Shown here piece by piece: positions 1 to 9,953 of a stretch of 64,000 nucleotides of DNA. Source of the DNA: Sphingosinicella xenopeptidilytica (GTDB lineage: Bacteria > Pseudomonadota > Alphaproteobacteria > Sphingomonadales > Sphingomonadaceae). The notes below the pieces were generated by a model that saw only the letters and a list, made by a program, of their open reading frames with translations, ran no database searches and was not told the DNA's origin. The first letter of the stretch is position 1. The number at the start of each line of letters is the position of its first letter. The stretch is from assembly GCF_042676985.1 (NCBI RefSeq), contig NZ_JBHTIK010000005.1:248001-312000 (forward strand). The letters run 5' to 3'. The position numbers and the translations under genes are program-made.

Positions 1-572
1 ACCGGCCGATGGGCGTCGTCATCAACGAGGTGACGAAGGGCTCGCCCGCCGAGCGTGCGGGCGTGCGGGTGGGTGACATCATCTACGCCGTGGACGGCAA
101 GGATGCCTCCGATCCCGATACGCTGCGCTACCTCGTCGCCAGCAAGCCCGTGGGCGAGACCGTGAAACTGACACTTCTTCGCGGCGGCAAGGCAGAAAAC
201 GTGGCGCTGAAGCTCGTCTCGCCGCCCGAGGTGCCGGCGCGTGACACGACACTGCTCGCCGGCCGCTCGATCCTCGCAGGCATCACGGTCGCGAATCTCT
301 CGCCGGCGCTTTCGGCCGAGCTTGGCGGCGGGTTGCCCGATGCGGGCGTGGTGGTGATCGGCGCCGATCCCCGCGCGCCCGCGCTGCGCTCTGGGCTCGT
401 CCAGCCCGGCGACATCCTCGAAGCGGTGAACGGCCGCGCCGTGGCGAGTGCGAAGGGGCTGCAGGCGCAGGCGAACGATGCCGCAGCCGAAATGACGCTG
501 CGCATGAGCCGCGGCGGAAGCACGCGCGAATGCTATTTCCGCGCGCCGTCCTCGCTGCAGTGCCGGGGTTGA
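1..572 (+). CDS. PDZ-domain protein, C-terminal part (HtrA/DegP-like), 5' partial
   Basis: The reading frame is already open at the left edge (codons start at base 3), so the gene begins outside the window. The visible part, about 190 residues, contains two PDZ domains. The first (roughly residues 3-75) has GSPAERAGVRVGD and DIIYAVDG, the usual carboxylate-loop and core strands. The second (about 95-180) has APALRSGLVQPGDILEAVNG. Tandem C-terminal PDZ domains are typical of periplasmic HtrA/DegP/DegQ serine proteases, where they bind exposed C termini of misfolded proteins. The protease domain, if there is one, lies upstream and cannot be checked, so only the PDZ content is certain. The gene converges on pccA with a 15-base gap. 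Confidence 0.8.
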   Translation, partial: RPMGVVINEVTKGSPAERAGVRVGDIIYAVDGKDASDPDTLRYLVASKPVGETVKLTLLRGGKAENVALKLVSPPEVPARDTTLLAGRSILAGITVANLSPALSAELGGGLPDAGVVVIGADPRAPALRSGLVQPGDILEAVNGRAVASAKGLQAQANDAAAEMTLRMSRGGSTRECYFRAPSSLQCRG

Positions 573-587
573 AGTCGGGCCTGAGCC

Positions 588-2606
588 CTATTCGAATTCC
601 ATGATGATGGCGTCCACGGCGAGGCTGTCGCCCGCCTTGGCGTTCACGGACTTCACCACCGCCGTCTTCTCGGCGCGGAGGATGTTTTCCATCTTCATCG
701 CCTCGACGACCGCGAGCGCCTGACCCGGTTCCACCGTGTCGCCCGCCGCGGCCGAGACCGAAACGACAAGGCCCGGCATCGGGCAAAGCAGGAACTTCGA
801 AAGGTCCGGCGGGATCTTCTCGATCATGTGCCCGGCGAGTGCGCTCGCGCGCGGCGTCAGCGCGCGGACGTTGTGGGCGGAGCCCTTCACGGTCATGCGG
901 TAGCCCACGGCTTTCAGCGCCAGCTTCACGGCAACGTCGCGGCCATCGACGTCGGCGAGGAATACCGGGTCGCCCGGCTCCCATTCCGTCGCCACGTTGT
1001 GCGTGTGCGCGCCGCCTTCGAACGTGTGCGTCACGGCCCAGCCGCTGCTCGTTTCCTCGGCGTGCACGGCGTACGGCTTGCGGTCGATCTCGATCACCCA
1101 GTTCGGGCCGAACTGCGCGCCGTGGCCGTTGAGTTGGCCCTCGATGAACTGCGCCCGCTGCACGGTGATGGCGTTGATGACCGCAGCGGCGATGATCAGG
1201 TCGTCGCGCTTCCCGTCCGTGAAGGGCGCGCCTTCGAAGCCCTCCGGATATTCCTCGGCGATGAAGCCGGTGGTGAGGCGCCCGTCGCGGAAGCGCTGGT
1301 GTTGCATCACGGCGGAAAGGAAGTCGATGTTGTGGCCGATGCCGTCGATCCGGTAGCGGTCGAGCGCCGCGACCTGAAGGTCGGCGGCTTCCTCGCGCGT
1401 CGGTGCGTGGGTGATGAGCTTGGCGATCATCGGATCGTAGAACATCGAAATCTCGCTGCCCTCGACGACACCGGTGTCCACACGCACCGTCGTCTCGCCG
1501 CTCGTCTCCTCGGGCGGCGCATAGCGCGTCAGGCGGCCGATGGAAGGCAGGAAGTTGCGGTAGGGGTCTTCGGCGTAGACACGGCTTTCGAGTGCCCAGC
1601 CGGAGAGCTTCACATCGTCCTGCGTGAAGGCGAGTTTCTCGCCCGCCGCGACGCGGATCATCTGCTCCACGAGGTCGAGCCCGGTGATGCACTCCGTCAC
1701 CGGATGCTCCACCTGCAGGCGGGTATTCATCTCCAGGAAGTAGAAGCCCTGCCCGGTGGTATCCGCACCACTGACGATCAGCTCGACCGTACCCGCGCTA
1801 TAGTAGCCCACGGCCTTCGAAAGCGCGACGGCCTGCTCGCCCATCGCCTTCCGCATCTCGGGCGTCACGAAGGGCGAGGGCGCCTCCTCGATCACCTTCT
1901 GGTGGCGGCGCTGGATCGAACATTCGCGCTCGCCGAGGTAGAGCACGTTGCCATGCTGGTCGCCGAGCACCTGAATCTCGATGTGGCGCGGCTCGACGAT
2001 GAACTTCTCGATGAACACGCGGTCGTCGCCGAAGCTGTTCAGCCCCTCACGCTTCGTCGCCTCGAAACCCTCGCGCACGTCCTTTTCCGAGTAGGCGAGG
2101 CGCATACCCTTGCCGCCGCCGCCGGCGGAGGCCTTCATCATCACCGGATAGCCGATCTCGTTCGCGATGCGGACGGCGTGCTCGGTGTCCTCGATCTCGC
2201 CGACGAAGCCGGGGACGACGTTGACGCCTGCGGCCTTGGCAAGCTTCTTCGATTCGATCTTGTCGCCCATCGCGGCAATGGCGTTCGGGGGCGGGCCGAT
2301 GAAGGCGATGTTCTCTTCAGCGAGCTTCTTCGCGAACCACTCGCGCTCGGACAGGAAGCCGTAACCGGGGTGCACCGCTTCGGCGCCGGTCGCCTTGCAG
2401 GCGGCAATGATGGCGTCGCCAAGCAGGTAGGATTCGGCGGCGGGCGGCGGGCCGAGCCGCACGGCCTCGTCCGCCATTTCCACATGCAGCGCGCCCGCGT
2501 CCGCATCCGAATAGACCGCGACCGTCTTGATGCCCATGCGCCGCGCCGTCTTGATGACCCGGCAGGCGATCTCGCCGCGGTTCGCGATCAGGATTTTCTT
2601 GAACAT
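588..2606 (-). CDS. pccA: Acetyl/propionyl-CoA carboxylase alpha subunit (biotin carboxylase + biotin carrier)
   Basis: This 672-residue protein has the usual length and order of a carboxylase alpha subunit. The N-terminal biotin carboxylase domain starts with KILIANRGEIACRVI, followed by an ATP-grasp core with the glycine-rich loop KASAGGGGKGMR and the signature FLEMNTRLQVEHPVTE. The C-terminal biotinyl domain carries EAMKMEN, with the biotinylated lysine at about K638. The enzyme carboxylates biotin with ATP and bicarbonate; the beta subunit then transfers CO2 to propionyl-CoA, giving methylmalonyl-CoA. It is the last gene of the pccB-bioB-GNAT-ATP-grasp operon, 59 bases after the preceding gene. 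Acetyl-CoA or methylcrotonyl-CoA specificity cannot be excluded from sequence, but the propionyl assignment fits the paired beta subunit. Confidence 0.93.
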   Translation of the reverse strand: MFKKILIANRGEIACRVIKTARRMGIKTVAVYSDADAGALHVEMADEAVRLGPPPAAESYLLGDAIIAACKATGAEAVHPGYGFLSEREWFAKKLAEENIAFIGPPPNAIAAMGDKIESKKLAKAAGVNVVPGFVGEIEDTEHAVRIANEIGYPVMMKASAGGGGKGMRLAYSEKDVREGFEATKREGLNSFGDDRVFIEKFIVEPRHIEIQVLGDQHGNVLYLGERECSIQRRHQKVIEEAPSPFVTPEMRKAMGEQAVALSKAVGYYSAGTVELIVSGADTTGQGFYFLEMNTRLQVEHPVTECITGLDLVEQMIRVAAGEKLAFTQDDVKLSGWALESRVYAEDPYRNFLPSIGRLTRYAPPEETSGETTVRVDTGVVEGSEISMFYDPMIAKLITHAPTREEAADLQVAALDRYRIDGIGHNIDFLSAVMQHQRFRDGRLTTGFIAEEYPEGFEGAPFTDGKRDDLIIAAAVINAITVQRAQFIEGQLNGHGAQFGPNWVIEIDRKPYAVHAEETSSGWAVTHTFEGGAHTHNVATEWEPGDPVFLADVDGRDVAVKLALKAVGYRMTVKGSAHNVRALTPRASALAGHMIEKIPPDLSKFLLCPMPGLVVSVSAAAGDTVEPGQALAVVEAMKMENILRAEKTAVVKSVNAKAGDSLAVDAIIMEFE

Positions 2607-2665
2607 GAAAGGCGGCGCCCCCGAAAGCTATGACGCGGACCTTCAAGCGGTGAAGTGCGGCGCCG

Positions 2666-3742
2666 TCAAGCCTTGAGGAGACTAAGGAAGGTTTCGTCCG
2701 CCACGCCGCGTCCTTCCGCCTGTTGCAGAAGGTCAAAGTCGCCGCGGTGGTTCACCTCGACGAACGACGGGCCGTCGGGCGTGATGGCGACGTCCCAGCC
2801 CTGCACCGGGATGCCCACGAGACTCGCCGCGGCGAAGCGCACCGCGTCCAGTGTTTCTGCCCAGAACGGCAGCCGCCAGCCGGCGAAGGTGGCGCCCGTG
2901 TCGGGGTGGGTTTCGATCGTCCGGTGGGCGGCGCCGACACCCGAATGCACGCGAAGCACCTCGCCCGTTGCGGCATCGACATGGCCGAGCATGTTGCCGC
3001 TTTTGCCGCTGCGGTAGTTGTCGGTCATGTTACGGCCGACCGGGATACGGAAGGCGATGCGATGCACGCGCGGGCCCTCCGGGAGCAGCAGCACCATGAT
3101 CCGAAGCGTCGCCGCACGCGGGCCGATGATGCGCACGAGGTCTGCGTGCGGGACAATCAGCTCCTGAAAGATGAGCGGACCGGCCGAGCGGGACCACATC
3201 TTTTCGACATAGTCGGCGACGCAGATCACGGTCCCGTCTGACATCTGGAGCGAGTCTGATGCCTGATCGTAACCCTCCAGCAGCGCACAGCCCATGCCGA
3301 GAGCTAGATCGGATGGCTTCGCAAAGAGAGGATATGGGCAGCCCTCGCGCAGCCATGCGCCGAGCGCTTCAGGGGAGCCAAAAGTGGGTACGCCGGGATA
3401 GGTGCGGTAAGGGTGCCCGATCGCGACGAGCTTTGGATAGAGAAGGCCAAGCCCGTCCAGAAACTGGTATGTGAGCAGCTTGTCGTCGGCAACCGCGTCC
3501 CAGCGATGGTTGCCCACGTGATAGACTGTCTCTTTGGCCCAGGAGCCAACAAAGGCCTGCTTCGAAGCATGGGCCAGTCCCGGGCGGTAGAGCCGCTGCT
3601 CATAATACTCCTGCGGCCGCAGTCGAAAGCGTCCGAAACGCAGCTGCAGCATCTCGGTCAGTTGGGCGGCTAAAGGAAGTCCTCCATCGGCAGCCCCTGC
3701 GCGCGCATAGCGAAGCGTGGCGGCGATGTTGCGCATACCCAT
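2666..3742 (-). CDS. ATP-grasp protein, sugar-transfer-associated type (second copy of a pair)
   Basis: A 358-residue protein in the family annotated as sugar-transfer-associated ATP-grasp (ATPgrasp_ST). Visible marks are a lysine in PLFAKPSDLALGMG (nucleotide-binding region), FQELIVPHADL, and the C-terminal metal-binding FVEVNHRGDFD, where Glu and Asn would hold Mg-ATP. It is clearly a paralogue of the next gene upstream: both share RLYxPGL, RIPVGxxMTDN, and HPDTG before a Trp-containing GWD segment. ATP-grasp enzymes join a carboxylate to an amine or thiol through an acyl phosphate; the substrate is unknown. The ATG at 3742 directly follows the upstream stop (TGA-G-ATG), so I prefer it over an in-frame ATG at 3787. 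Translational coupling is likely. Confidence 0.8.
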   Translation of the reverse strand: MGMRNIAATLRYARAGAADGGLPLAAQLTEMLQLRFGRFRLRPQEYYEQRLYRPGLAHASKQAFVGSWAKETVYHVGNHRWDAVADDKLLTYQFLDGLGLLYPKLVAIGHPYRTYPGVPTFGSPEALGAWLREGCPYPLFAKPSDLALGMGCALLEGYDQASDSLQMSDGTVICVADYVEKMWSRSAGPLIFQELIVPHADLVRIIGPRAATLRIMVLLLPEGPRVHRIAFRIPVGRNMTDNYRSGKSGNMLGHVDAATGEVLRVHSGVGAAHRTIETHPDTGATFAGWRLPFWAETLDAVRFAAASLVGIPVQGWDVAITPDGPSFVEVNHRGDFDLLQQAEGRGVADETFLSLLKA

Positions 3743-3743
3743 C

Positions 3744-4832
3744 TCAGGCCGCCTTTCCGCGCGCGTGGAGCGCATCCGTATCGGCATCCATCAGTGGTTC
3801 GAGGTAGAGCTGCGGCAAGATAACGCCGGGCGCGGCGTTCACTTCAATGAGCATCGGCCCCTGATCGGTGAAGGCCAGGTCCCAACCGGCGAACTTCAGT
3901 CCGGGCAGATAGGAAGCCGCCTGCCTTATGTCAGCGATCGCTTTCTCCCAGTCCGGCATCGTCAGCCGGGCAAAGGGTACGCCCGTATCGGGATGACATT
4001 CGAGCGCGTGCTGGTCCGGTCCGGTGCCACGTGTTGCGGTGATCAGCTTGCCGGTTTCGGGGTCGATCGCCGCGTAGGCGTTTCCGGTAATGCCGCCCGC
4101 GAAATTGTCGGTCATCGACGCGCCGACCGGAATACGCAGCAACGCGCGCTTCACCTTGAACGCGCCTTCATGCGCGTAGGTCATCACGCGTACCGTGGCG
4201 AGCCGGTCTCCGATTACCGCAGCGACATCGGGATGCGGCCGCGCCAGTTCCTGAATGACGAATCCGCCATCACGCGTGCCGCTGTGGCGTGCCACGAACG
4301 CATCGAGCGGGACACTCTCTCCGCTGCCGAGGCTCACGAGGGCCGCCGCCGGGTCCACCGAACGCACAAGCGCCGCGCCGCGCCCTCGAATGTCGTCCAC
4401 ACGCTTGATGAAAAAGGGGTCATTCCCTCTCTGTGTGAAAAAAGCCCGGATCGCATCGGCATCGCGCAGCATTTCGGCGCCCGCGAACGTCCGCCAGGGA
4501 TGGATCACAGCGAGCACGCGCGGCGCCGGCAGGTTCCACGCACGCATCATCGTGTAGAACAGCAGCTTGTCCGTGCCGATCGCATAGAAGCGGCGATCGT
4601 CGAAGCTGTAGAAGCGGGGCCGCGCCCATTCGTCAACGAAGCGCCGCTTGTGCTCCATGGGCAGGCCCGGCGTGTAGAGCCGATACTTGAAGTAGGCCTC
4701 GGGTCTGATCCGGCCGGGGGCAAAACGCAGCCGGGTCATGTCCAGAATCTGCCCGGCGATCGAACGACCGGTTTGCGCCTTCGCGCGGCGGGCTGATTTC
4801 ACGATCTGATCGAGCGTCAGCCCGAGGCTCAT
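3744..4832 (-). CDS. ATP-grasp protein, sugar-transfer-associated type (first copy of a pair)
   Basis: A 362-residue paralogue of the gene immediately downstream. An N-terminal helical part of about 60 residues contains RLYTPGLPMEHKRRF. The ATP-grasp core shows DPFFIKRVDDIRGRG, FVIQELARPHPDV, RIPVGASMTDN and the metal-binding end MLIEVNAAPGV. Length and motifs match ATPgrasp_ST proteins, which in other bacteria sit near polysaccharide or natural-product genes. The start ATG overlaps the stop of the preceding ligase gene by four bases (ATGA), indicating coupled translation. The acceptor and donor are unknown. Having two tandem copies suggests two related coupling steps or a heteromeric enzyme; this is inference. 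Confidence 0.8.
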   Translation of the reverse strand: MSLGLTLDQIVKSARRAKAQTGRSIAGQILDMTRLRFAPGRIRPEAYFKYRLYTPGLPMEHKRRFVDEWARPRFYSFDDRRFYAIGTDKLLFYTMMRAWNLPAPRVLAVIHPWRTFAGAEMLRDADAIRAFFTQRGNDPFFIKRVDDIRGRGAALVRSVDPAAALVSLGSGESVPLDAFVARHSGTRDGGFVIQELARPHPDVAAVIGDRLATVRVMTYAHEGAFKVKRALLRIPVGASMTDNFAGGITGNAYAAIDPETGKLITATRGTGPDQHALECHPDTGVPFARLTMPDWEKAIADIRQAASYLPGLKFAGWDLAFTDQGPMLIEVNAAPGVILPQLYLEPLMDADTDALHARGKAA

Positions 4833-6004
4833 AAAGTCGCTTTCCTGCGCAGCGCACGAATCTCGTTCGCCGCGAAGCGTCCGAACTCGCGGAAGTACAA
4901 CGCTCTATCTCCGGGAAAGTTTAAATCGGCATGAATGCGGGCATCGACAAAGCGCCATGCGAATGCGCCGAGCCGAGCCGCCTTGCTGCCGGGGCGCCGC
5001 AGCGCGTTCGCGAGCCATGCGAATTCGCCTGGAAACGTGTCGCGGCAGACAACGCCCTGCTTCGGACGGATCGGCGGCGGAATGCGGTCTTCGAGGAACC
5101 ATTCGGCGGCGAGGCGGGGGAAATCGACGCCTGCGTGCAGATCGAGGTGAAGGTACTGCCAGAAGCGTGCGTTCACTTCGATCACGTGAAAATCACCGCT
5201 GTCGTCGTCGCGCCGGTATTCCACCATCGCGCAGCCGATCCAGCCGAGCGCGGAAAGGCGGCGCACGGCATCATCGTAAATGTCTTGATGCCACTCGGTG
5301 CGGCGCAGCGACATTGTGCCCTTGCTGTGCGGTTCGGCATGGCAATCGACGACGACGTTGCCCGCAAGCGGCCCATCCGGCCCCATCAGCAGGCTGACGC
5401 CCACCTGCCGCCCGGTGACGCCGCCCTGCACGAGAACGCTTTCGTAGCCCGCCGCGAGCGTCCGGCGGATGGCATCCTCGGCCGCGTTCACGCTCAGGCA
5501 CTGGTGGAAGCCGACACCGACGACCTCGCCGTCCGCACCCCGTCCGCCCTTCACGTAGATCGGCAGTGGAAAGTCGGAGAGGTCAGGGGCCTCGCCGGCG
5601 CGCACCACCAGCGTTTTCGGATGATGATCGAGCAGCCCGGCCGCGCGCCAGCAGTCGTAGGCCGCGATCTTGTCGCCGCCCGCGTAGACGATCGCGGGAT
5701 CGGAGGCGACGGGGAGGAGCGGGCTGAATTCCGCGAAACGCTCGCGCACGGCGGAAAGCAGGCCGCCTGAGGGCACGATCATGCGGATGCCGTTCGCCTT
5801 CACATAGGCGGCGAGCCAGTTGCAGAAGGCCGGATCGCCATAGCGTGGATGCGTCGCCGTGTGCCGCGCGAAGGTCGATCGCAGGCCCATCGCCTGCCCG
5901 TCCGCCGCAGCGGCGTGCGTCTCGTAGCCCGCGCGGCCGAGCGAACGCAGCGCCGCAAGCTGAGCGCGCGTCTGGACATCGGGGACGAGGATCGCGGGCT
6001 TCAC
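4829..6004 (-). CDS. ATP-grasp ligase (carboxylate-amine ligase-like)
   Basis: A 391-residue protein with a Rossmann-like N-terminal pre-ATP-grasp domain (PAILVPDVQTRAQLAALR) and an ATP-grasp core. Visible core parts are PIYVKGGRGADGEVVG for nucleotide binding, VLVQGGVTGRQVGVSLL, and the catalytic metal site FHVIEVNARFWQYL. It differs from the two following ATP-grasp genes and resembles stand-alone carboxylate-amine ligases. The start is taken as GTG at 6004, whose last two bases overlap the GNAT stop (GTGA). A longer in-frame reading upstream is antisense-like arginine-rich sequence and is rejected. Substrate unknown. It sits in a four-gene coupled set with an acetyltransferase and two more ATP-grasp enzymes. 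Confidence 0.8.
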   Translation of the reverse strand: MKPAILVPDVQTRAQLAALRSLGRAGYETHAAAADGQAMGLRSTFARHTATHPRYGDPAFCNWLAAYVKANGIRMIVPSGGLLSAVRERFAEFSPLLPVASDPAIVYAGGDKIAAYDCWRAAGLLDHHPKTLVVRAGEAPDLSDFPLPIYVKGGRGADGEVVGVGFHQCLSVNAAEDAIRRTLAAGYESVLVQGGVTGRQVGVSLLMGPDGPLAGNVVVDCHAEPHSKGTMSLRRTEWHQDIYDDAVRRLSALGWIGCAMVEYRRDDDSGDFHVIEVNARFWQYLHLDLHAGVDFPRLAAEWFLEDRIPPPIRPKQGVVCRDTFPGEFAWLANALRRPGSKAARLGAFAWRFVDARIHADLNFPGDRALYFREFGRFAANEIRALRRKATL

Positions 6005-6636
6005 GCGGCGTCCACGAAGCGGGCGTCGAAGGTCGGGTCGATACGCTCGGCGGTCATGCGCGCCATGCCCAGCCGCCGCCGCGTGCGGAGCAGCGCGACC
6101 GGACGCACGCCGGATTTCCGGGCGCTCGCGAGGGCAGCAAGGTTTGTGCTCACGACACCGCTCACCACCCAGCGCATACCAAGGTCCGCGATCAGATAGC
6201 GGATGCGCGCAAGCTGCAGTGCGGCGTGAAGGCCATGCCCGCGCGCCATGGGGTGCACATAGCCGCCGTAGAGCGTCGCTGTCCGTTCCGGCCACAGGAC
6301 GCGCTGGCCGACATGCGTATAGGTCGTGTCTTCGGAATTCGGATGGGCAAGGCCATAGCCGAGGAGAGGGCCATCGGCGGCGGCAACCGTGAACAGCAGC
6401 GTCTTGCCCTCCGCGAGGCGGCGCTCCGCCGCGGAAACGAAGTCCTCGCGCGTCTGCCAGGGCACGGTCTGCTCGAAGCGGTGGACATGGCTCATGTCGT
6501 TGACGCGAACGTCGAGATCGGCAGGCGCGCCGGCACCGGGCGTGTCGGCGGCAAACAGATGCAGCGCATGATCGCTCCACAACCGCGCAACCGCTGGTTG
6601 CCGGACTATCTTCGAAAGGATGCCGTCGCCGCTCAT
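6001..6636 (-). CDS. GNAT-family N-acetyltransferase
   Basis: A 211-residue protein with a GNAT fold. The acetyl-CoA-binding motif is visible as ARGHGLHAALQ (R/Q-x-x-G-x-G/A), preceded by the strand TLYGGYVHP and followed by MRWVVSGVVSTNLAALASARKSG, cut here as a helix-strand-helix pattern that includes the usual N-x-x-A-L element. It lies 43 bases after bioB and overlaps the downstream ATP-grasp gene by four bases. Its likely role is to acylate an amine on the product or substrate of the three ATP-grasp enzymes, or to protect it. The acceptor cannot be inferred, and ribosomal-protein or drug acetylation is not excluded. Confidence 0.75.
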   Translation of the reverse strand: MSGDGILSKIVRQPAVARLWSDHALHLFAADTPGAGAPADLDVRVNDMSHVHRFEQTVPWQTREDFVSAAERRLAEGKTLLFTVAAADGPLLGYGLAHPNSEDTTYTHVGQRVLWPERTATLYGGYVHPMARGHGLHAALQLARIRYLIADLGMRWVVSGVVSTNLAALASARKSGVRPVALLRTRRRLGMARMTAERIDPTFDARFVDAA

Positions 6637-6679
6637 GCGCGCCTGTCTACCGGTGGGCGCGTTGCGAATGCGCTAATTT

Positions 6680-7705
6680 TCAGGCGGTTGCAAGCGCGGG
6701 CGCGGTCAATTCCATCGGGTGGACGCCAAGGCGTGCGAACAGCGCCGCATCCTTGCTGTCGCCCGCGTTCGGCGTGGTGAGCAGCCGGTCGCCGGTGAAG
6801 ATGCTGTTCGCGCCCGCCATGAAGCACATGGCCTGCGCGGCATCGGACATGCTTTCACGGCCCGCGGAGAGCCGCACCATGCTTTCGGGCATCAGGATGC
6901 GCGCGACGGCGACGGTACGCACGAACTCGATCTCGTCGATCTTGGCGAGCGGCGTGTCCGCGAGCATGTCGCCGAGCACGGTGCCCTTCACCGGCACGAG
7001 CGCATTGATCGGCACGCTTTCGGGATGATGCGGAAGCGTGGCCAGCGCGTGCAGGAAGCCCACACGGTCGCTGCGCGTTTCACCCATGCCGACGATACCG
7101 CCGGAGCACACGTTGATGCCCGCGCTGCGCACGTTCTCCAGGGTTTCGATACGATCCTCGAAGGTGCGCGTGGTGATCACGTTGGCGTAATTCTCGGGGC
7201 TCGTGTCGATGTTGTGGTTGTAATAGTCGAGCCCCGCCTCGGCGAGTTGCTTCGACTGGTCGGCGGTCAGCATCCCGAGCGTCATGCAGGTTTCGAGGCC
7301 CATGGCGCGGACGCCCTTCACCATCTCCACGATCGCGGGCATGTCGCGGTCCTTGGGGCTGCGCCACGCCGCGCCCATGCAGAACCGGCCGGAACCCGCG
7401 TCCTTCGCGGCGCGCGCCTCGCTGAGCACGGCATCCACATCCATCAGCTTCTCGGCCTTGAGCCCGGTTTCGGCGCTCGCGGACTGGCTGCAATAGCCGC
7501 AATCCTCCGGGCAGCCGCCGGTCTTGATCGAGAGCAGCGTCGAGAGCTGCACTGCGTTCGGATCGAACTGCGCGCGGTGCACGGTCTGCGCCGCGAACAT
7601 CAGGTCCGCGAACGGCAGGTCGAAAAGGGCGGCGACTTCGTCGCGCGTCCAGTCGGTGCGGGGCGTTGATGCGACCGTGCGGGCGATGGGCGTGTGGAGG
7701 TTCAT
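6680..7705 (-). CDS. bioB: Biotin synthase
   Basis: A 341-residue radical SAM enzyme that inserts sulfur into dethiobiotin, the last step of biotin synthesis. The radical SAM cluster motif CPEDCGYC (C65, C69, C72) is intact. Other family signatures are YNHNIDTSPENY, the CSGGIVGMGE segment and the C-terminal GANSIFTGDRLLTTPN. Length is normal. It sits 13 bases after pccB and in the same operon as pccA, which makes sense because the carboxylase needs biotin. Many proteobacteria instead keep bioB with other bio genes; no other biotin gene is in this window. Confidence 0.96.
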   Translation of the reverse strand: MNLHTPIARTVASTPRTDWTRDEVAALFDLPFADLMFAAQTVHRAQFDPNAVQLSTLLSIKTGGCPEDCGYCSQSASAETGLKAEKLMDVDAVLSEARAAKDAGSGRFCMGAAWRSPKDRDMPAIVEMVKGVRAMGLETCMTLGMLTADQSKQLAEAGLDYYNHNIDTSPENYANVITTRTFEDRIETLENVRSAGINVCSGGIVGMGETRSDRVGFLHALATLPHHPESVPINALVPVKGTVLGDMLADTPLAKIDEIEFVRTVAVARILMPESMVRLSAGRESMSDAAQAMCFMAGANSIFTGDRLLTTPNAGDSKDAALFARLGVHPMELTAPALATA

Positions 7706-7718
7706 GTGGTCTTCCCTT

Positions 7719-9257
<1,539 letters not shown>

Positions 9258-9329
9258 GTTCCCCCGCTTTACGTTATCGATTCGCCACCGCGCTTAGCCG
9301 TGTGGGGCGGCGATGTCACGCCCGCGCGA

Positions 9330-9343
9330 AAATGTGCTACGTT
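9330..9343 (+). promoter_or_regulatory. Candidate promoter element shared with 61790-61803
   Basis: AAATGTGCTACGTT occurs here, 56 bases before the 9399 start, and again exactly at 61790-61803, upstream of the SDR gene. GCTAcgTt resembles the alphaproteobacterial sigma-73 minus-10 consensus GCTANAWC known from Caulobacter. A TGTCACG sequence lies upstream at minus-35-like distance. Two copies in non-coding regions on the same strand relative to the gene make a promoter role plausible but not proven. Confidence 0.35.
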
Positions 9344-9398
9344 CGCGCCCGGCGGCCAAGGGGCCCCGCCCGCGCCGCCTGAACCAGGGGAGGGAGAT

Positions 9399-9953
9399 AT
9401 GGGCAGACTGCTCGTCGGCAGCTTCGTCGCTGCCGTTGCAATGTTCCTGATCGGCTTTGTGTTCTTCGGTACGCCTTTGTTCTCAAACGCCTACAAGACA
9501 GCGCCTTTCGAAACGCAGGTGGCGGTGCAGGAAGCGCTGAAGGCGCTGCCCGCGAGCGGCACCTATTTCATTCCGATGGGCGAGGACGAGGCAGCGATGG
9601 CGGCGCACCGCGCCGGGCCGACGGCGATGCTGCGCGTGAGCCTGGCGGGGTCCGAGATGATGGACCCGATGGCGATGGTGAAGGGCTTTGTCCACATGGT
9701 GGTCTCGGCCTTCCTGCTCGGCCTCCTGCTGCTGCGCGTCGCGCCGAAGATCTGGAACTTCGGCGAACGCATGGCGGTCGTGGTGCTCGCAAGCCTCGCG
9801 GTCGTCGTCTTCGTTCGTCTGGGCGAGCCGATCTGGTTCGGCGCGGACTGGCCGTTCACGCTCTACGTGGCGGTGGCGGAGGTGATTTCGCTCATCGTCG
9901 CGGGGTTCATCCTCGCGAAGTGGTTCCTGCCGAAGTCGCATCCAGCAGGCTGA
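9399..9953 (+). CDS. Hypothetical membrane protein
   Basis: A 184-residue protein that I do not recognise. An N-terminal hydrophobic segment (about residues 5-28) is followed by a polar stretch of about 70 residues that includes EALKALPASGTYFIPMGEDE, then three more hydrophobic segments (about 100-118, 126-143 and 152-172). It is likely an inner-membrane protein with a periplasmic domain. The start ATG follows a good ribosome site (AGGGGAGGGAGAT). A longer in-frame reading extends far upstream but is only the opposite strand of pccB. Its last 47 bases overlap the 3' end of the ATP12 gene on the other strand. It stands alone, divergent from pccB. Confidence 0.75.
   Translation: MGRLLVGSFVAAVAMFLIGFVFFGTPLFSNAYKTAPFETQVAVQEALKALPASGTYFIPMGEDEAAMAAHRAGPTAMLRVSLAGSEMMDPMAMVKGFVHMVVSAFLLGLLLLRVAPKIWNFGERMAVVVLASLAVVVFVRLGEPIWFGADWPFTLYVAVAEVISLIVAGFILAKWFLPKSHPAG

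Noticed and set aside
828..2633. A long open frame (601 codons) on the plus strand opposite pccA
   Set aside because: It is a high-GC antisense artefact rich in Arg and His with no domain; the minus strand encodes a complete, motif-perfect carboxylase subunit.
2666..6004. Calling the ATP-grasp genes cyanophycin synthetase, RimK or D-Ala-D-Ala ligase
   Set aside because: Lengths and motifs do not fit; the two tandem copies have the ATPgrasp_ST pattern and the third a stand-alone ligase pattern.
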